Under the pieces are notes generated by a model that did not search any database, had not been told where the DNA came from, and was given only the letters and a program-made list of their open reading frames with translations. A stretch of 64,000 nucleotides of DNA. It comes from JBCBKL01 sp038521825 (GTDB lineage: Bacteria > Pseudomonadota > Alphaproteobacteria > Rhodobacterales > Rhodobacteraceae). Shown piece by piece: positions 51,356-59,552 of this stretch. The position numbers and the translations under genes were made by a program. Where the stretch lies: positions 124,001 to 188,000 of the forward strand of contig JBCBKL010000002.1 of the NCBI GenBank assembly GCA_038521825.1, read 5' to 3'. Each line of letters begins with the position of its first letter. Within the stretch, counting starts at the first letter, position 1.

Positions 51356-52414
51356 ATGCTGAAACAAACCCTTAAGACGTTAACCGTCGCGGCCATGTTG
51401 GCCGGGTCGGCTTTGGCGGCGTCAGCGCAGGATTATACGATCCGCGCAACCGCCAATTCGAATGAGAACGATGAAGACTATGACGGCCTCGTGGTCTTCA
51501 AGAACTTTGTCGAAGCAGCATCGAACGGTGCCATAGCTGTCGAGCTTTTCATCGGCACGCAGCTTTGTTCGAATGGTGCGGAATGCCTTCAGGGTGTGGC
51601 TGACGGCAATATCGATGTCTACATTTCGACGTCGGGTGGTGCCTCGGGCATTTTCCCATATGTGCAGGTGCTGGATCTTCCCTATCTGATGGCGGATGAC
51701 CGGGTAGCCGAGCACGTCTTGTCAGGTGACTTCACCCGCAAGATGCGCGACATGGCGCTTGAGGATTCCGGCGGCGCGATCCGTCTGATGACGATCGGCA
51801 ATACTGGTGGCTGGCGCAACTTTGCGAACACCAAGCGCCGCATAGCGAACCCGTCTGACATGGAAGGGCTCAAGATCCGGACCGTCGTGGCAGATCTGCC
51901 GCAGGAATTGGTCAAGGCCCTGGGCGCGTCGCCCACGCCGATCCCGTGGCCTGAGCTCTTTACGTCGTTCCAAACGGGTGTTGTTGAAGGATCGAAGAAC
52001 GGCATCACCGACATTATGGGCATGAAATTCCCGGATGCCGGTCTGCAATACGTCACGCTGGACGGGCACGCGTACATGGGCGCGCTCTGGTGGATGAACA
52101 ACGAAAAGTTCATGGGTATGCCCGAGGATATGCGCCGGGTGGTGGTTGACGGTTTCTATGCTCTGCAACAGGCGACGTTCGCATCACCCAAGCGGAAATC
52201 GATCAAGGCCTACGAGGATTTCGTTGCAGGCGGTGGTGATCTCTATGTCCCCACGCCTGAGCAAAAGGCGGCCTTCAAAGAGGCGGCAACACCGGTTTAC
52301 GACTGGTTCAAAAGCAACGTGGCCCGCGGGGACGAGATCTTTGACGCGCTCACGACAGCGGTTGCCGACGCCGAGGGTGACATCAATGGTGCACGGGCGG
52401 CAGACCTGAACTGA
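51356..52414 (+). CDS. TRAP transporter substrate-binding protein (DctP)
   Basis: This 352-residue periplasmic protein has a signal peptide (about residues 1-26, ASA-QD). Typical DctP motifs are VQVLDLPYL, GNTGGWRNFANTKRRI, MEGLKIRTV (with the carboxylate/sulfonate-contacting Arg) and VVEGSKNGITDI. GGAGGACACAGC precedes the ATG. TRAP systems import acids, so a sulfonate or sugar acid would fit the monooxygenase module upstream. It is followed by a terminator. Confidence 0.92.
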   Translation: MLKQTLKTLTVAAMLAGSALAASAQDYTIRATANSNENDEDYDGLVVFKNFVEAASNGAIAVELFIGTQLCSNGAECLQGVADGNIDVYISTSGGASGIFPYVQVLDLPYLMADDRVAEHVLSGDFTRKMRDMALEDSGGAIRLMTIGNTGGWRNFANTKRRIANPSDMEGLKIRTVVADLPQELVKALGASPTPIPWPELFTSFQTGVVEGSKNGITDIMGMKFPDAGLQYVTLDGHAYMGALWWMNNEKFMGMPEDMRRVVVDGFYALQQATFASPKRKSIKAYEDFVAGGGDLYVPTPEQKAAFKEAATPVYDWFKSNVARGDEIFDALTTAVADAEGDINGARAADLN

Positions 52415-52450
52415 GGAAAGGCGGGCCCGCGCCCCTATGGACAGACTAAA

Positions 52451-52481
52451 GAAGGGCCATCTCTCGCGGGGTGGCCTTTTT
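52451..52481 (+). terminator. rho-independent terminator of the monooxygenase-TRAP operon
   Basis: AGGGCCA (52453-52459) pairs with TGGCCTT (52472-52478) with one G-U, followed by a T-run. It starts about 37 nt after the dctP stop. Confidence 0.75.
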
Positions 52482-52643
52482 GCGTGTGTTTTGCGGGGCA
52501 AAGTGCGCTTTCGATACTATCGCGCCAACCTGGGCTTTGCGGGAGCCTTCGGTAAAGGGGCGCTCATTGAGCGGGCCCACATGTTGAGCTATTTTTCGCG
52601 GTGATCTCTTTACAATAACGAGGCAGCCCAAAAAGGAAGACGC

Positions 52644-53060
52644 ATGATCGCCTATGTCACTGTCGGTGCCGACGACATCGCTCTTGCGAGACAGTTTTAT
52701 TCCGCGTTCCTGCCAGCACTCGGCTACGATCTTGATGAGGGTCCCGAGGGTCTGAGCTACGCACTGCCTGTGCAGCCGGGTCAGGCTCCGGTTTTGCCTG
52801 AATTCTATGTCAAACCCCCATTCGATGGCCGCCCTGCCTCGGCTGGCAACGGTTCCATGGTCGCATTCGAGGCACTTAATCAAGAGCAGGTTCGTGACCT
52901 TCACGCCGCAGCGCTTGTCGCGGGCGGTTCCGACGAGGGCCAGCCGGGTTTTCGCGCTTCGTATGGACCTAACTTTTATGTTGGCTACCTTCGCGACCCA
53001 CAAGGCAACAAGATAGCACTGTTCTCGAGCGATCCGAACGAGCCGGGGCGAGACGGGTAA
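52644..53060 (+). CDS. VOC family (glyoxalase-like) protein
   Basis: This 138-residue protein has vicinal-oxygen-chelate features: the start IAYVTVGADDIALARQFYSAFLPALGY and the end YVGYLRDPQGNKIALF. Such proteins are glyoxalases, dioxygenases or resistance proteins; the first metal ligand His is replaced (T-V-G), so activity is uncertain. GGAAG precedes the ATG. Confidence 0.87.
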   Translation: MIAYVTVGADDIALARQFYSAFLPALGYDLDEGPEGLSYALPVQPGQAPVLPEFYVKPPFDGRPASAGNGSMVAFEALNQEQVRDLHAAALVAGGSDEGQPGFRASYGPNFYVGYLRDPQGNKIALFSSDPNEPGRDG

Positions 53061-53178
53061 TGCGGTTTTTACCTGGGACGACATCGCGACGTTACTGCCC
53101 GGCATTGTGTTCAGTTCGACGGCACGGCTGAGCGCTTGCCAGCTTGCCGCCAAAATGTACGCAGGTTAGCTTGCGGGA

Positions 53179-53850
53179 ATGGTGCAAACACTGGCGATAC
53201 CATTGACGTTTGGCGATGATAGAAGCGCGATTGCCAGCTTCGAGCAAGGAGACGGCGCCGGACTTGCAATTTTGTTGCCCGGGCTTCGCTACGGCTGCGA
53301 TCGTGCTGTCCTCAACCATGCCGCCAAAGTCTTTCGATCTCTTGGTCACGGCATCGCAAAGCTGAACCTGTTGTACGTCGACGATGCCGCGTTTTTTGGG
53401 GCGGATGAGGCGGCTCAGTTGTTTCAGATTGCATCGGATGGCCGCGACATCATTGGTCACCTGACGGCTCGCGCGCCCTACGAACATAGTTGGATCGTTG
53501 GGAAGTCTCTCGGCACGCTTTGGATGGGAGCGGCCTTTTGGCATGACCGATGCCCCACGGACAGAACTCACGCTGTCTGGCTGACACCAAGTCTGCTTGA
53601 TACACCGCTGCTCAGGCAGATGATGGCGCAGGATGCTCCGTCGCTGGCGGTTCTTGGCACCGAAGATCCTTCGAACCTTCCGGAGTTCGTTGATCCCATT
53701 CGGTCAAAAAGCAACATTGACCTTTGCATGATCGAGGGGGCGGATTATGTCTTTGCACATGCCGACGGACCGCAAGCATCGCGGGCGGTTGTTACCGCCG
53801 CCGAGAGCGTTGTTGAGGATTGGATAAAGCGAAAATCAGCAGATTTTTGA
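53179..53850 (+). CDS. alpha/beta-hydrolase-like protein
   Basis: This 223-residue protein has a nucleophile-elbow-like GKSLGT with Ser110, an oxyanion-type LPGLRYG near residue 34, an acid-position segment LGTEDPSN and a late GADYVFAHADG where the catalytic His would lie. It looks like a small serine hydrolase but the family is not certain. The ribosome site is weak. It stands alone. Confidence 0.7.
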   Translation: MVQTLAIPLTFGDDRSAIASFEQGDGAGLAILLPGLRYGCDRAVLNHAAKVFRSLGHGIAKLNLLYVDDAAFFGADEAAQLFQIASDGRDIIGHLTARAPYEHSWIVGKSLGTLWMGAAFWHDRCPTDRTHAVWLTPSLLDTPLLRQMMAQDAPSLAVLGTEDPSNLPEFVDPIRSKSNIDLCMIEGADYVFAHADGPQASRAVVTAAESVVEDWIKRKSADF

Positions 53851-54007
53851 ACCGGCCGGATTGGGTCCAGATCCGGCTTGCATGTCTGGCGTGAATGCAT
53901 GTTTCGCCACCAGGTTGGATGATGCTTCGAAAACGTCCATGTCAGGGGCTTTTCGTTCGAAACGACCAGCACCGCGCTCTTTCCAAAAGAAAAAACCCCT
54001 GCCACAC

Positions 54008-54478
54008 TTAGCGGAATGGGTACATCCACACCTTGTAGTCGTCGACGAGAATATGCGCTTTTTCGATCTCATCCGCGGTCATTTTCTTGACCACTTCCTC
54101 AAGGCTGATCGCGGCGTCCGGATCACCGCCGATGGCGCTGAGCGTGTACCACATATAGGCGCGTACGAGGTCCGGCGCCGGCATTCCGCGACCGATCTCG
54201 TAGTACCAGCCGACACCGGATTGCGCGCCGGGATGCCCTTTCATGGCGCTCCGCAGATACCACTCGAAAGCCCGCTCATCATCGCGCGGAACGCCAAGGC
54301 CCATGGCATACATCACGCCGATCAGCTCTTCGGCATCCGCATTGCCCGACCGGGCGGCAGGCCAGAGCGCCTGGTACGCCTCGTCAAAGCGGCCGTCCTC
54401 CATCATGTCCCGCGCCGCCTCGATCTCGGCAAGGACCGGCGTGGCAAGAAGGACAAGGGCAAGGGATATGGCGCGCAT
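54008..54478 (-). CDS. Sel1-repeat exported protein
   Basis: This 156-residue protein has a signal peptide (to about VLA-EI) and Sel1-like helical repeats. Examples are AAARSGNADAEELIGVMYAMGLGVPRD, read as residues about 40-66, and a second unit with AMKGHPGAQSGVGWYYE. Sel1 proteins are scaffolds for protein-protein contacts in the envelope. The start codon overlaps the 5' end of the divergent peroxidase gene, which is unusual. Confidence 0.85.
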   Translation of the reverse strand: MRAISLALVLLATPVLAEIEAARDMMEDGRFDEAYQALWPAARSGNADAEELIGVMYAMGLGVPRDDERAFEWYLRSAMKGHPGAQSGVGWYYEIGRGMPAPDLVRAYMWYTLSAIGGDPDAAISLEEVVKKMTADEIEKAHILVDDYKVWMYPFR

Positions 54479-55765
54479 GGTCTGGTTTTTTCCCTTCTAG
54501 CGTCGTCGGCACTGGCGGGCGATCTGCCAAAGCCGCTAAGCCAGGACGACTTTCTGAGTTTCGATCCCAAGCAGGCCGCTCTGGGTCAATCGCTTTTCTA
54601 CGATACGATCCTGTCGGGGAACAGGAATATCAGTTGCGCGCATTGCCATCACCCCGATTTCGGGACAGGGGATGGCCTGTCGTTGGGGATCGGTGAGGGC
54701 GGCGCAGGGCTGGGGCCTGATCGCACCGCAGGCATGGGTGCCAGCCGCGTGAAAAAGCGGATCCCGCGCAATGCGCCGGGGCTTTGGAATCTGGGCGCCC
54801 GCGACCTGCACACGATGTTTCATGATGGCCGATTGAGCATTTCAGACATCTACCAAAACGGTTTCAATTCACCGGCGGAGGAGTGGCTGCCATCCGGGCT
54901 CAATTCGCTCTTGGCCGCGCAGGCCTTGTTTCCGCTGACAGCGCAGTTCGAGATGGCCGGGAACCCCGGTGAAAACGAGATCATTGGCGCGGTGCATGAC
55001 CGTATCGACGGGGCATGGCCGATCCTTGCCAAAAGGGTGCGGACTGTGGGCGATTACGGCGTGCGGTTTGTCGAGGTCTTCGACCACATCTCGGCACCCG
55101 AGGAGGTGTCGATTGTCGAGATCGCGAACGCGCTTGCGGCTTTCATGGCGGTCGAATGGCAAAGCATCGACACCCCCTTCGATCGGTATCTTCAGGGTGA
55201 GGGTGCCGCCCTCGATGCCGCCCAGAAACGGGGTATGGAATTGTTCTATGGAAGGGCCGGATGTGACGGGTGCCATTCTGGCCCGTTGCTGTCGGACCAG
55301 GAATTTCATGCCCTCGGCTTGCCTGCTTTCGGACCCGGCCGCACCCGTCGCTTTGACCCCTACGCCCGCGATGTGGGGCGGATGGGCGAAAGTGACCGGC
55401 TGGCCGACGCCTACGCCTTCCGGACGCCGATGCTGCGGAACGTGGCGCTGACGGCGCCTTATGGTCATAACGGGGCCTATCCGACGCTGGAGGGGATTAT
55501 TCGCCATCATCTTGATCCTACAACCGCTCTCGCCTCATGGGACCGCAAAGACGCAAACCTGCCGGATATCCCATGGCTGGCCGCAACGGATTTCGTCGTG
55601 CAGTCCGATCAGCGCGAAATGGAGCGACAGACCCGGGCCATCAAGATGCAGGCGCGATCGCTTGATGACAGCGAAATCGCTGATATCGTTGCGTTTCTGC
55701 AAGCGTTGACGGGCGACAGCGTCGACAATCCGCCCTTTGGTGTTCCGAGCTGGTTCAAACCTTGA
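54468..55765 (+). CDS. di-haem cytochrome c peroxidase / MauG family, probable 5' frameshift
   Basis: The body of the protein (about 425 residues) has two haem c sites, CAHCH near the N-terminus and CDGCH in the second half. It also has the peroxidase region YGHNGAYPTLEGIIRHH. It is expected to be periplasmic and to reduce hydrogen peroxide or oxidise a protein substrate as MauG does. There is no in-frame ATG, GTG or TTG close before the first haem motif. From the ATG at 54468 a good signal peptide would be read only if the T6 run at 54486-54491 gained one T; as written that frame stops at 54498. The start is therefore uncertain. Confidence 0.78.
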
Positions 55766-55829
55766 CGAAATCGCCTTTTGACTTAAGCGCGTTAGCGGTA
55801 TCGTGTTGAGGCTTGCAAGGGAGGGTGCA

Positions 55830-56741
55830 GTGAAAATTCTATGCTGTGGTGAAGCGCTGATCGACATGATCCCCGAGGCCACAACGTCTGGCGAAGCAGG
55901 CTACGTTCCGTTTCCGGGTGGTTCGGTTTTTAATACTGCAATCGCGCTTGGCCGGCTGGGCGTCGACGTTGGGATGCTGGCCGGCATCTCCAATGACCTG
56001 TTCGGTGAACAACTGGCGGCTTCGCTGAGCGACAGCCATGTTCATACCTCGTGTCTGATCCGCAGCAACCGGCCGACCACGCTGGCGTTTGTTCGGCTTC
56101 GGGATGGGCACGCAACCTACACATTCTACGACGAAAATTCGGCGGGTCGCATGATCACACCGGACGATTTGCCGGATCTGCCGGACGATGTGCAATGCCT
56201 CTATTTCGGCGGGATCAGCCTGATCAATCCGCCCGCGGCCGATACGCTGTTGGCCCTGGCCGAGCGGGAGGCGGCGCACAGGACCATCATGCTCGACCCC
56301 AATATCCGTCCGGGCTTCATCGATGACGAGACGAGTTACCGCGCTCGCCTTTCGCGCATGATCGCTGTCGCCGATGTGGTAAAGGTATCGGATGACGATC
56401 TGGCGTGGCTTTTCCCGGACGGCGGTGGCCCTGAGGCGGTCGAGGGGCCTGATCTTGTCATCCTGACCAGGGGCAGCGATGGCGCGTCGATCCGCCGAGC
56501 TGACGGGGCGGAGATCACGGTGGATGCACCGACAACCAATGTTGTCGATACGGTTGGTGCGGGCGACACATTCAATGCCGGTTTTCTGTCTGAGGCCGAT
56601 GCGCTTGGTTTGTTGACCAAGGGGGCGCTTGTTGACGCTTCCCCAGACGCGCTTCGAGAGTGCCTTGTGCATGCCGCCAAAGTCGCCGCCGTGACCGTGT
56701 CTCGTGCAGGGGCGAACCCGCCCTGGCGGCACGAGCTTTGA
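55830..56741 (+). CDS. PfkB family carbohydrate kinase (fructokinase-like)
   Basis: This 303-residue kinase starts at the GTG at 55830, with GGGAGG upstream. It has the N-terminal VKILCCGEALIDMIP and PGGSVFNTAIALGRLG, and the catalytic loop GAGDTFNAGF at 243-252 with base Asp246. The GEALID start resembles fructokinases of the family. With the isomerase gene 26 bp downstream it could phosphorylate the ketose that enzyme makes. Confidence 0.9.
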   Translation: MKILCCGEALIDMIPEATTSGEAGYVPFPGGSVFNTAIALGRLGVDVGMLAGISNDLFGEQLAASLSDSHVHTSCLIRSNRPTTLAFVRLRDGHATYTFYDENSAGRMITPDDLPDLPDDVQCLYFGGISLINPPAADTLLALAEREAAHRTIMLDPNIRPGFIDDETSYRARLSRMIAVADVVKVSDDDLAWLFPDGGGPEAVEGPDLVILTRGSDGASIRRADGAEITVDAPTTNVVDTVGAGDTFNAGFLSEADALGLLTKGALVDASPDALRECLVHAAKVAAVTVSRAGANPPWRHEL

Positions 56742-56767
56742 TTGACGCATTTGCTGGGACCAGAGAT

Positions 56768-57433
56768 ATGAAACGCTCCGAAATCAACGAAATACTCCAA
56801 GCGGGTGAGGCTTTCATGCTGTCCCATGGGATCATGCTGCCACCATTCGCTGGTTGGAGCCCCGATGAAATCCGCAGCGAAGAGGCTGCCTTGATCCGTG
56901 ATCGCGGACTGGGCTGGGACATCACTGACTTTGGCCAAGGCCGGTTTGATGAGTTGGGTCTGTTCCTCTTCACCACGCGAAATGGAACGCCAGACGATCT
57001 ACGCCACGGCAGGGGGATGCTGTACGCGGAAAAAATCATGATATCGCGCGACAAGCAGTATTCGCCGATGCACCGCCATAACATCAAGGCCGAAGACATC
57101 ATCAACCGAGGCGGAGGCGACCTCGTGCTTGAGCTTTGGTCGCCGGATGAGGGGGGCGGGATCGATCGGAAGGCAGATGTGACGGTGCCAACCGATGGCA
57201 TGATGCGGACCTTCAATGCCGGGGCCCATCTGCGTTTGAAACCGGGAGAAAGCGTGACGCTGATGCCCGGCATCTGGCATGCCTTTTGGGCGGAAGGCGG
57301 CGATTGCCTCATTGGTGAAGTATCCACCGTCAATGACGACAAGACCGACAACGTATTCGAAGAGCCGATTGCACGCTTCTCGGGCGTCGACGAGGATGTC
57401 GCACCAATCCGGCTGCTGGTTTCCGACTACTAG
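56768..57433 (+). CDS. D-lyxose isomerase family protein (cupin; also mannose/fructose)
   Basis: This 221-residue cupin-fold sugar isomerase resembles the YdaE-type D-lyxose isomerases. The metal ligands are in PMHRHNIKAED (two His and a Glu) and GIWHAFWAE (His). These enzymes interconvert D-lyxose and D-xylulose and often D-mannose and D-fructose. The ATG at 56768 follows the kinase gene by 26 bp. Together the pair could turn mannose into fructose 6-phosphate or lyxose into xylulose phosphate. It overlaps the end of hutC by 4 bp. Confidence 0.88.
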   Translation: MKRSEINEILQAGEAFMLSHGIMLPPFAGWSPDEIRSEEAALIRDRGLGWDITDFGQGRFDELGLFLFTTRNGTPDDLRHGRGMLYAEKIMISRDKQYSPMHRHNIKAEDIINRGGGDLVLELWSPDEGGGIDRKADVTVPTDGMMRTFNAGAHLRLKPGESVTLMPGIWHAFWAEGGDCLIGEVSTVNDDKTDNVFEEPIARFSGVDEDVAPIRLLVSDY

Positions 57434-58128
57434 ATTTCGGTCTGGATCTGGTAGCCTGGTGCGTAGATCAGATTGACGAGCGTGATCCCGTGTGGGCCGT
57501 CCCATGTCGTTCGGCGGACGTTTATGAGCGCCGCTCCGGCCTGTGTCTCAAGCGTCATTGCGTCTTCGATTGACGCAGATCTTGCCGAAACCGCGAACTC
57601 GCCCTTCGTGAACGACGCATTGGTCACCAACCATTCGTTGGCGTTCATCTCGCTGAAATCAGCCTCGCGGGCCCCAGCCACCACATTCGGATTGATCCAG
57701 CGATCCTCGATCACGTAGGGCAGCCCGTCCGCAAGGTGCAAGGCGCGGACCTTGATCAGCCGCGTGCCAATGTCGCAATTCATCTCGGCGCAAACGGTTT
57801 CGGGCGCAGCGTGTTCGGATCGTTCAAGCAGGACATAGCCGTGGCGCATCCCACGCGCTTCAATCTCACGACGGATAATTGGGATCCGCAGCGTGGCCTT
57901 TCGTACCGGGTGCTCGGCAACGCGCGTACCGGCGCGGCGGCGTCGGTCAAGTACGCCAGCCTCGGCCAGATTACGTAGGGCGCGGTTGATGGTGGTGCGG
58001 GCACAGCCAAACTCTGCAGCAAGATCGGCCTCATTTGGGATCGTCTCACCGGGTTTCCATGAGCGGGTGCGGATACGCCGCATCACCTCATCCTGCACTC
58101 CCTGCCACGAATTTCTTGGTCCTGCCAT
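57430..58128 (-). CDS. hutC: histidine utilisation repressor HutC
   Basis: This 232-residue GntR-family regulator has an N-terminal winged helix (IPNEADLAAEFGCARTTINRALRNLAEAGVLDRRRRAGTRV, read at about 29-69) and a UTRA effector domain. The YVIEDRWINPNVV and TLVNLIYAPGYQ segments are typical of HutC. Urocanate is the usual inducer of HutC. It starts immediately after the hutF stop, so it is in the hutF transcript and represses the locus. Confidence 0.92.
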   Translation of the reverse strand: MAGPRNSWQGVQDEVMRRIRTRSWKPGETIPNEADLAAEFGCARTTINRALRNLAEAGVLDRRRRAGTRVAEHPVRKATLRIPIIRREIEARGMRHGYVLLERSEHAAPETVCAEMNCDIGTRLIKVRALHLADGLPYVIEDRWINPNVVAGAREADFSEMNANEWLVTNASFTKGEFAVSARSASIEDAMTLETQAGAALINVRRTTWDGPHGITLVNLIYAPGYQIQTEI

Positions 58129-59478
58129 TCAAAGTGCCCCTCGCAGGCGCGCCACGGCTGCCCGGTATTCCTGAAGTATCACATCACGGTTTACGTGTTG
58201 TCCGCCCCGTACCAAATGCTGGCCCGCGACCCACACATCGCCCACCATCGGCCCGCCTGCAAATACAAAAGCGTCGAGGACCGTGTCGCCCAACAGACCT
58301 GCTGCGTCGACGTGGTCGGCATCAAGGGCGAGTATGTCGGCATATTTGCCGGGCTCCAATTTACCCGTCTCGCGACCCGATGCCTGCCCGCCGCCCACGC
58401 AGATCGCGTCGAACATGCGCCGTCCGGTCGATGTGCCCGTGTCGGCAAGAACCGCGCGCGCCCTATGGCGCAGGCGCTGGCTGTACTCCAACTGGCGCAA
58501 CTCGCCGGCGAGGGTAATGTCGACATTTGAGTCAGATCCGATGGCGATGCTGCCACCCTGTCCGAACCAGCCGGTCGCGTCGAAGATACCATCGCCCAGA
58601 TTGGCCTCTGTGATTGGGCAGAGGCCGGCAACCGCATTTGCTGTGGTCAGCTGCTCGATCTCGTTTTCTGATAACAGCGTGCAATGGATCAGGCACCACT
58701 CCTTACCGACATCCGCGTGATCAAACAGCAACGCAGCAGGTCTTGTCGCCCAAACGGCTTCGACCTCAGTGATTTCGGCGTCCTGCTCGGCGAGATGCAT
58801 GTGGATCGGTCCACCCTCGGCCAAGGCTACCAGATCGGATAGCTGGGTGGGGTCAATGGCCCGCAAGGAATGCGGGGCAACGCCCAAGATCGCATTATCT
58901 GGTACAGCATTCTTGAGTGCAGTGTAGAGTTCCGTGAAACGGTCGAGATCGTTGCCAAACCGGTGCTGCCCGTCTGCAAGAGCGCGCTTGTCGCATCCTC
59001 CGTATTGGTAGAACACCGGCAAAAGCGTCATCGCGATGCCAGATGTGTCCGCAGCTGCCAGAATGCGCTCGGACATCTCAGACAGATTCTGATACGGAGT
59101 CCCGTCCGGCTGATGGTGCAGGTAGTGAAACTCGACTGCGGTGGCATAGCCCGCCTCCAGCATCTCCAATTGGACCAGCGCCGCGATGGCTTCGACATCC
59201 TCGGGGGTGAGCTGATCCAGAAACCGGTACATCATTTGTCGCCAAGTCCAGAACGTGTCGCGCGGGTCGGGCCCGCGCGCCTCGGTCAGACCCGCCATGG
59301 CACGCTGAAAGGCGTGCGAGTGAACGTTGACAGGAGCTGGCAGGGCGATGGCCGTCCGATAGCCCTCCGGCGTTGCGTCGGTGGTTACGGTCTGGATCCG
59401 CCCGCGCTGAATTTCGATCCGCACGTTGCGGGCCCAGCCGGTCGGCAGCAGCGCCTGATCTGCCCAGATGATCGGCAT
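58129..59478 (-). CDS. hutF: formimidoylglutamate deiminase
   Basis: This 449-residue amidohydrolase converts N-formimidoyl-L-glutamate to N-formyl-L-glutamate and ammonia in the five-step Hut pathway. Metal ligands are the HxH in NVHSHAFQR (His53, His55), the His in HMHLAEQ, the LIHCTLLS His and Asp in GSDSNVD. The ATG at 59478 is used; a start 18 codons earlier is possible because an AAGGAG lies there. Presence with hutG means histidine yields glutamate via formylglutamate. It diverges from hutI. Confidence 0.94.
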   Translation of the reverse strand: MPIIWADQALLPTGWARNVRIEIQRGRIQTVTTDATPEGYRTAIALPAPVNVHSHAFQRAMAGLTEARGPDPRDTFWTWRQMMYRFLDQLTPEDVEAIAALVQLEMLEAGYATAVEFHYLHHQPDGTPYQNLSEMSERILAAADTSGIAMTLLPVFYQYGGCDKRALADGQHRFGNDLDRFTELYTALKNAVPDNAILGVAPHSLRAIDPTQLSDLVALAEGGPIHMHLAEQDAEITEVEAVWATRPAALLFDHADVGKEWCLIHCTLLSENEIEQLTTANAVAGLCPITEANLGDGIFDATGWFGQGGSIAIGSDSNVDITLAGELRQLEYSQRLRHRARAVLADTGTSTGRRMFDAICVGGGQASGRETGKLEPGKYADILALDADHVDAAGLLGDTVLDAFVFAGGPMVGDVWVAGQHLVRGGQHVNRDVILQEYRAAVARLRGAL

Positions 59479-59503
59479 CTTCGGGTTACTTGACTCCTTA
59501 ATA

Positions 59504-59513
59504 TGTATGCACA
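59504..59513. promoter_or_regulatory. candidate HutC operator in the hutF-hutI divergent promoter
   Basis: TGTATGCACA resembles the TGTATATACA core of known HutC sites (TGT and ACA arms) and lies in the 74-bp gap between the two divergent hut starts. One copy only was seen. Confidence 0.45.
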
Positions 59514-59552
59514 TTATCGGCATAACTACCATTTTATCAAGCGAAGTCGGAA

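Noticed and set aside
53861..54467. N-terminal extension of the peroxidase frame to about 634 residues
   Set aside because: The extension lies wholly opposite the Sel1 gene and encodes no domain; the peroxidase needs only a signal peptide before its first haem motif.
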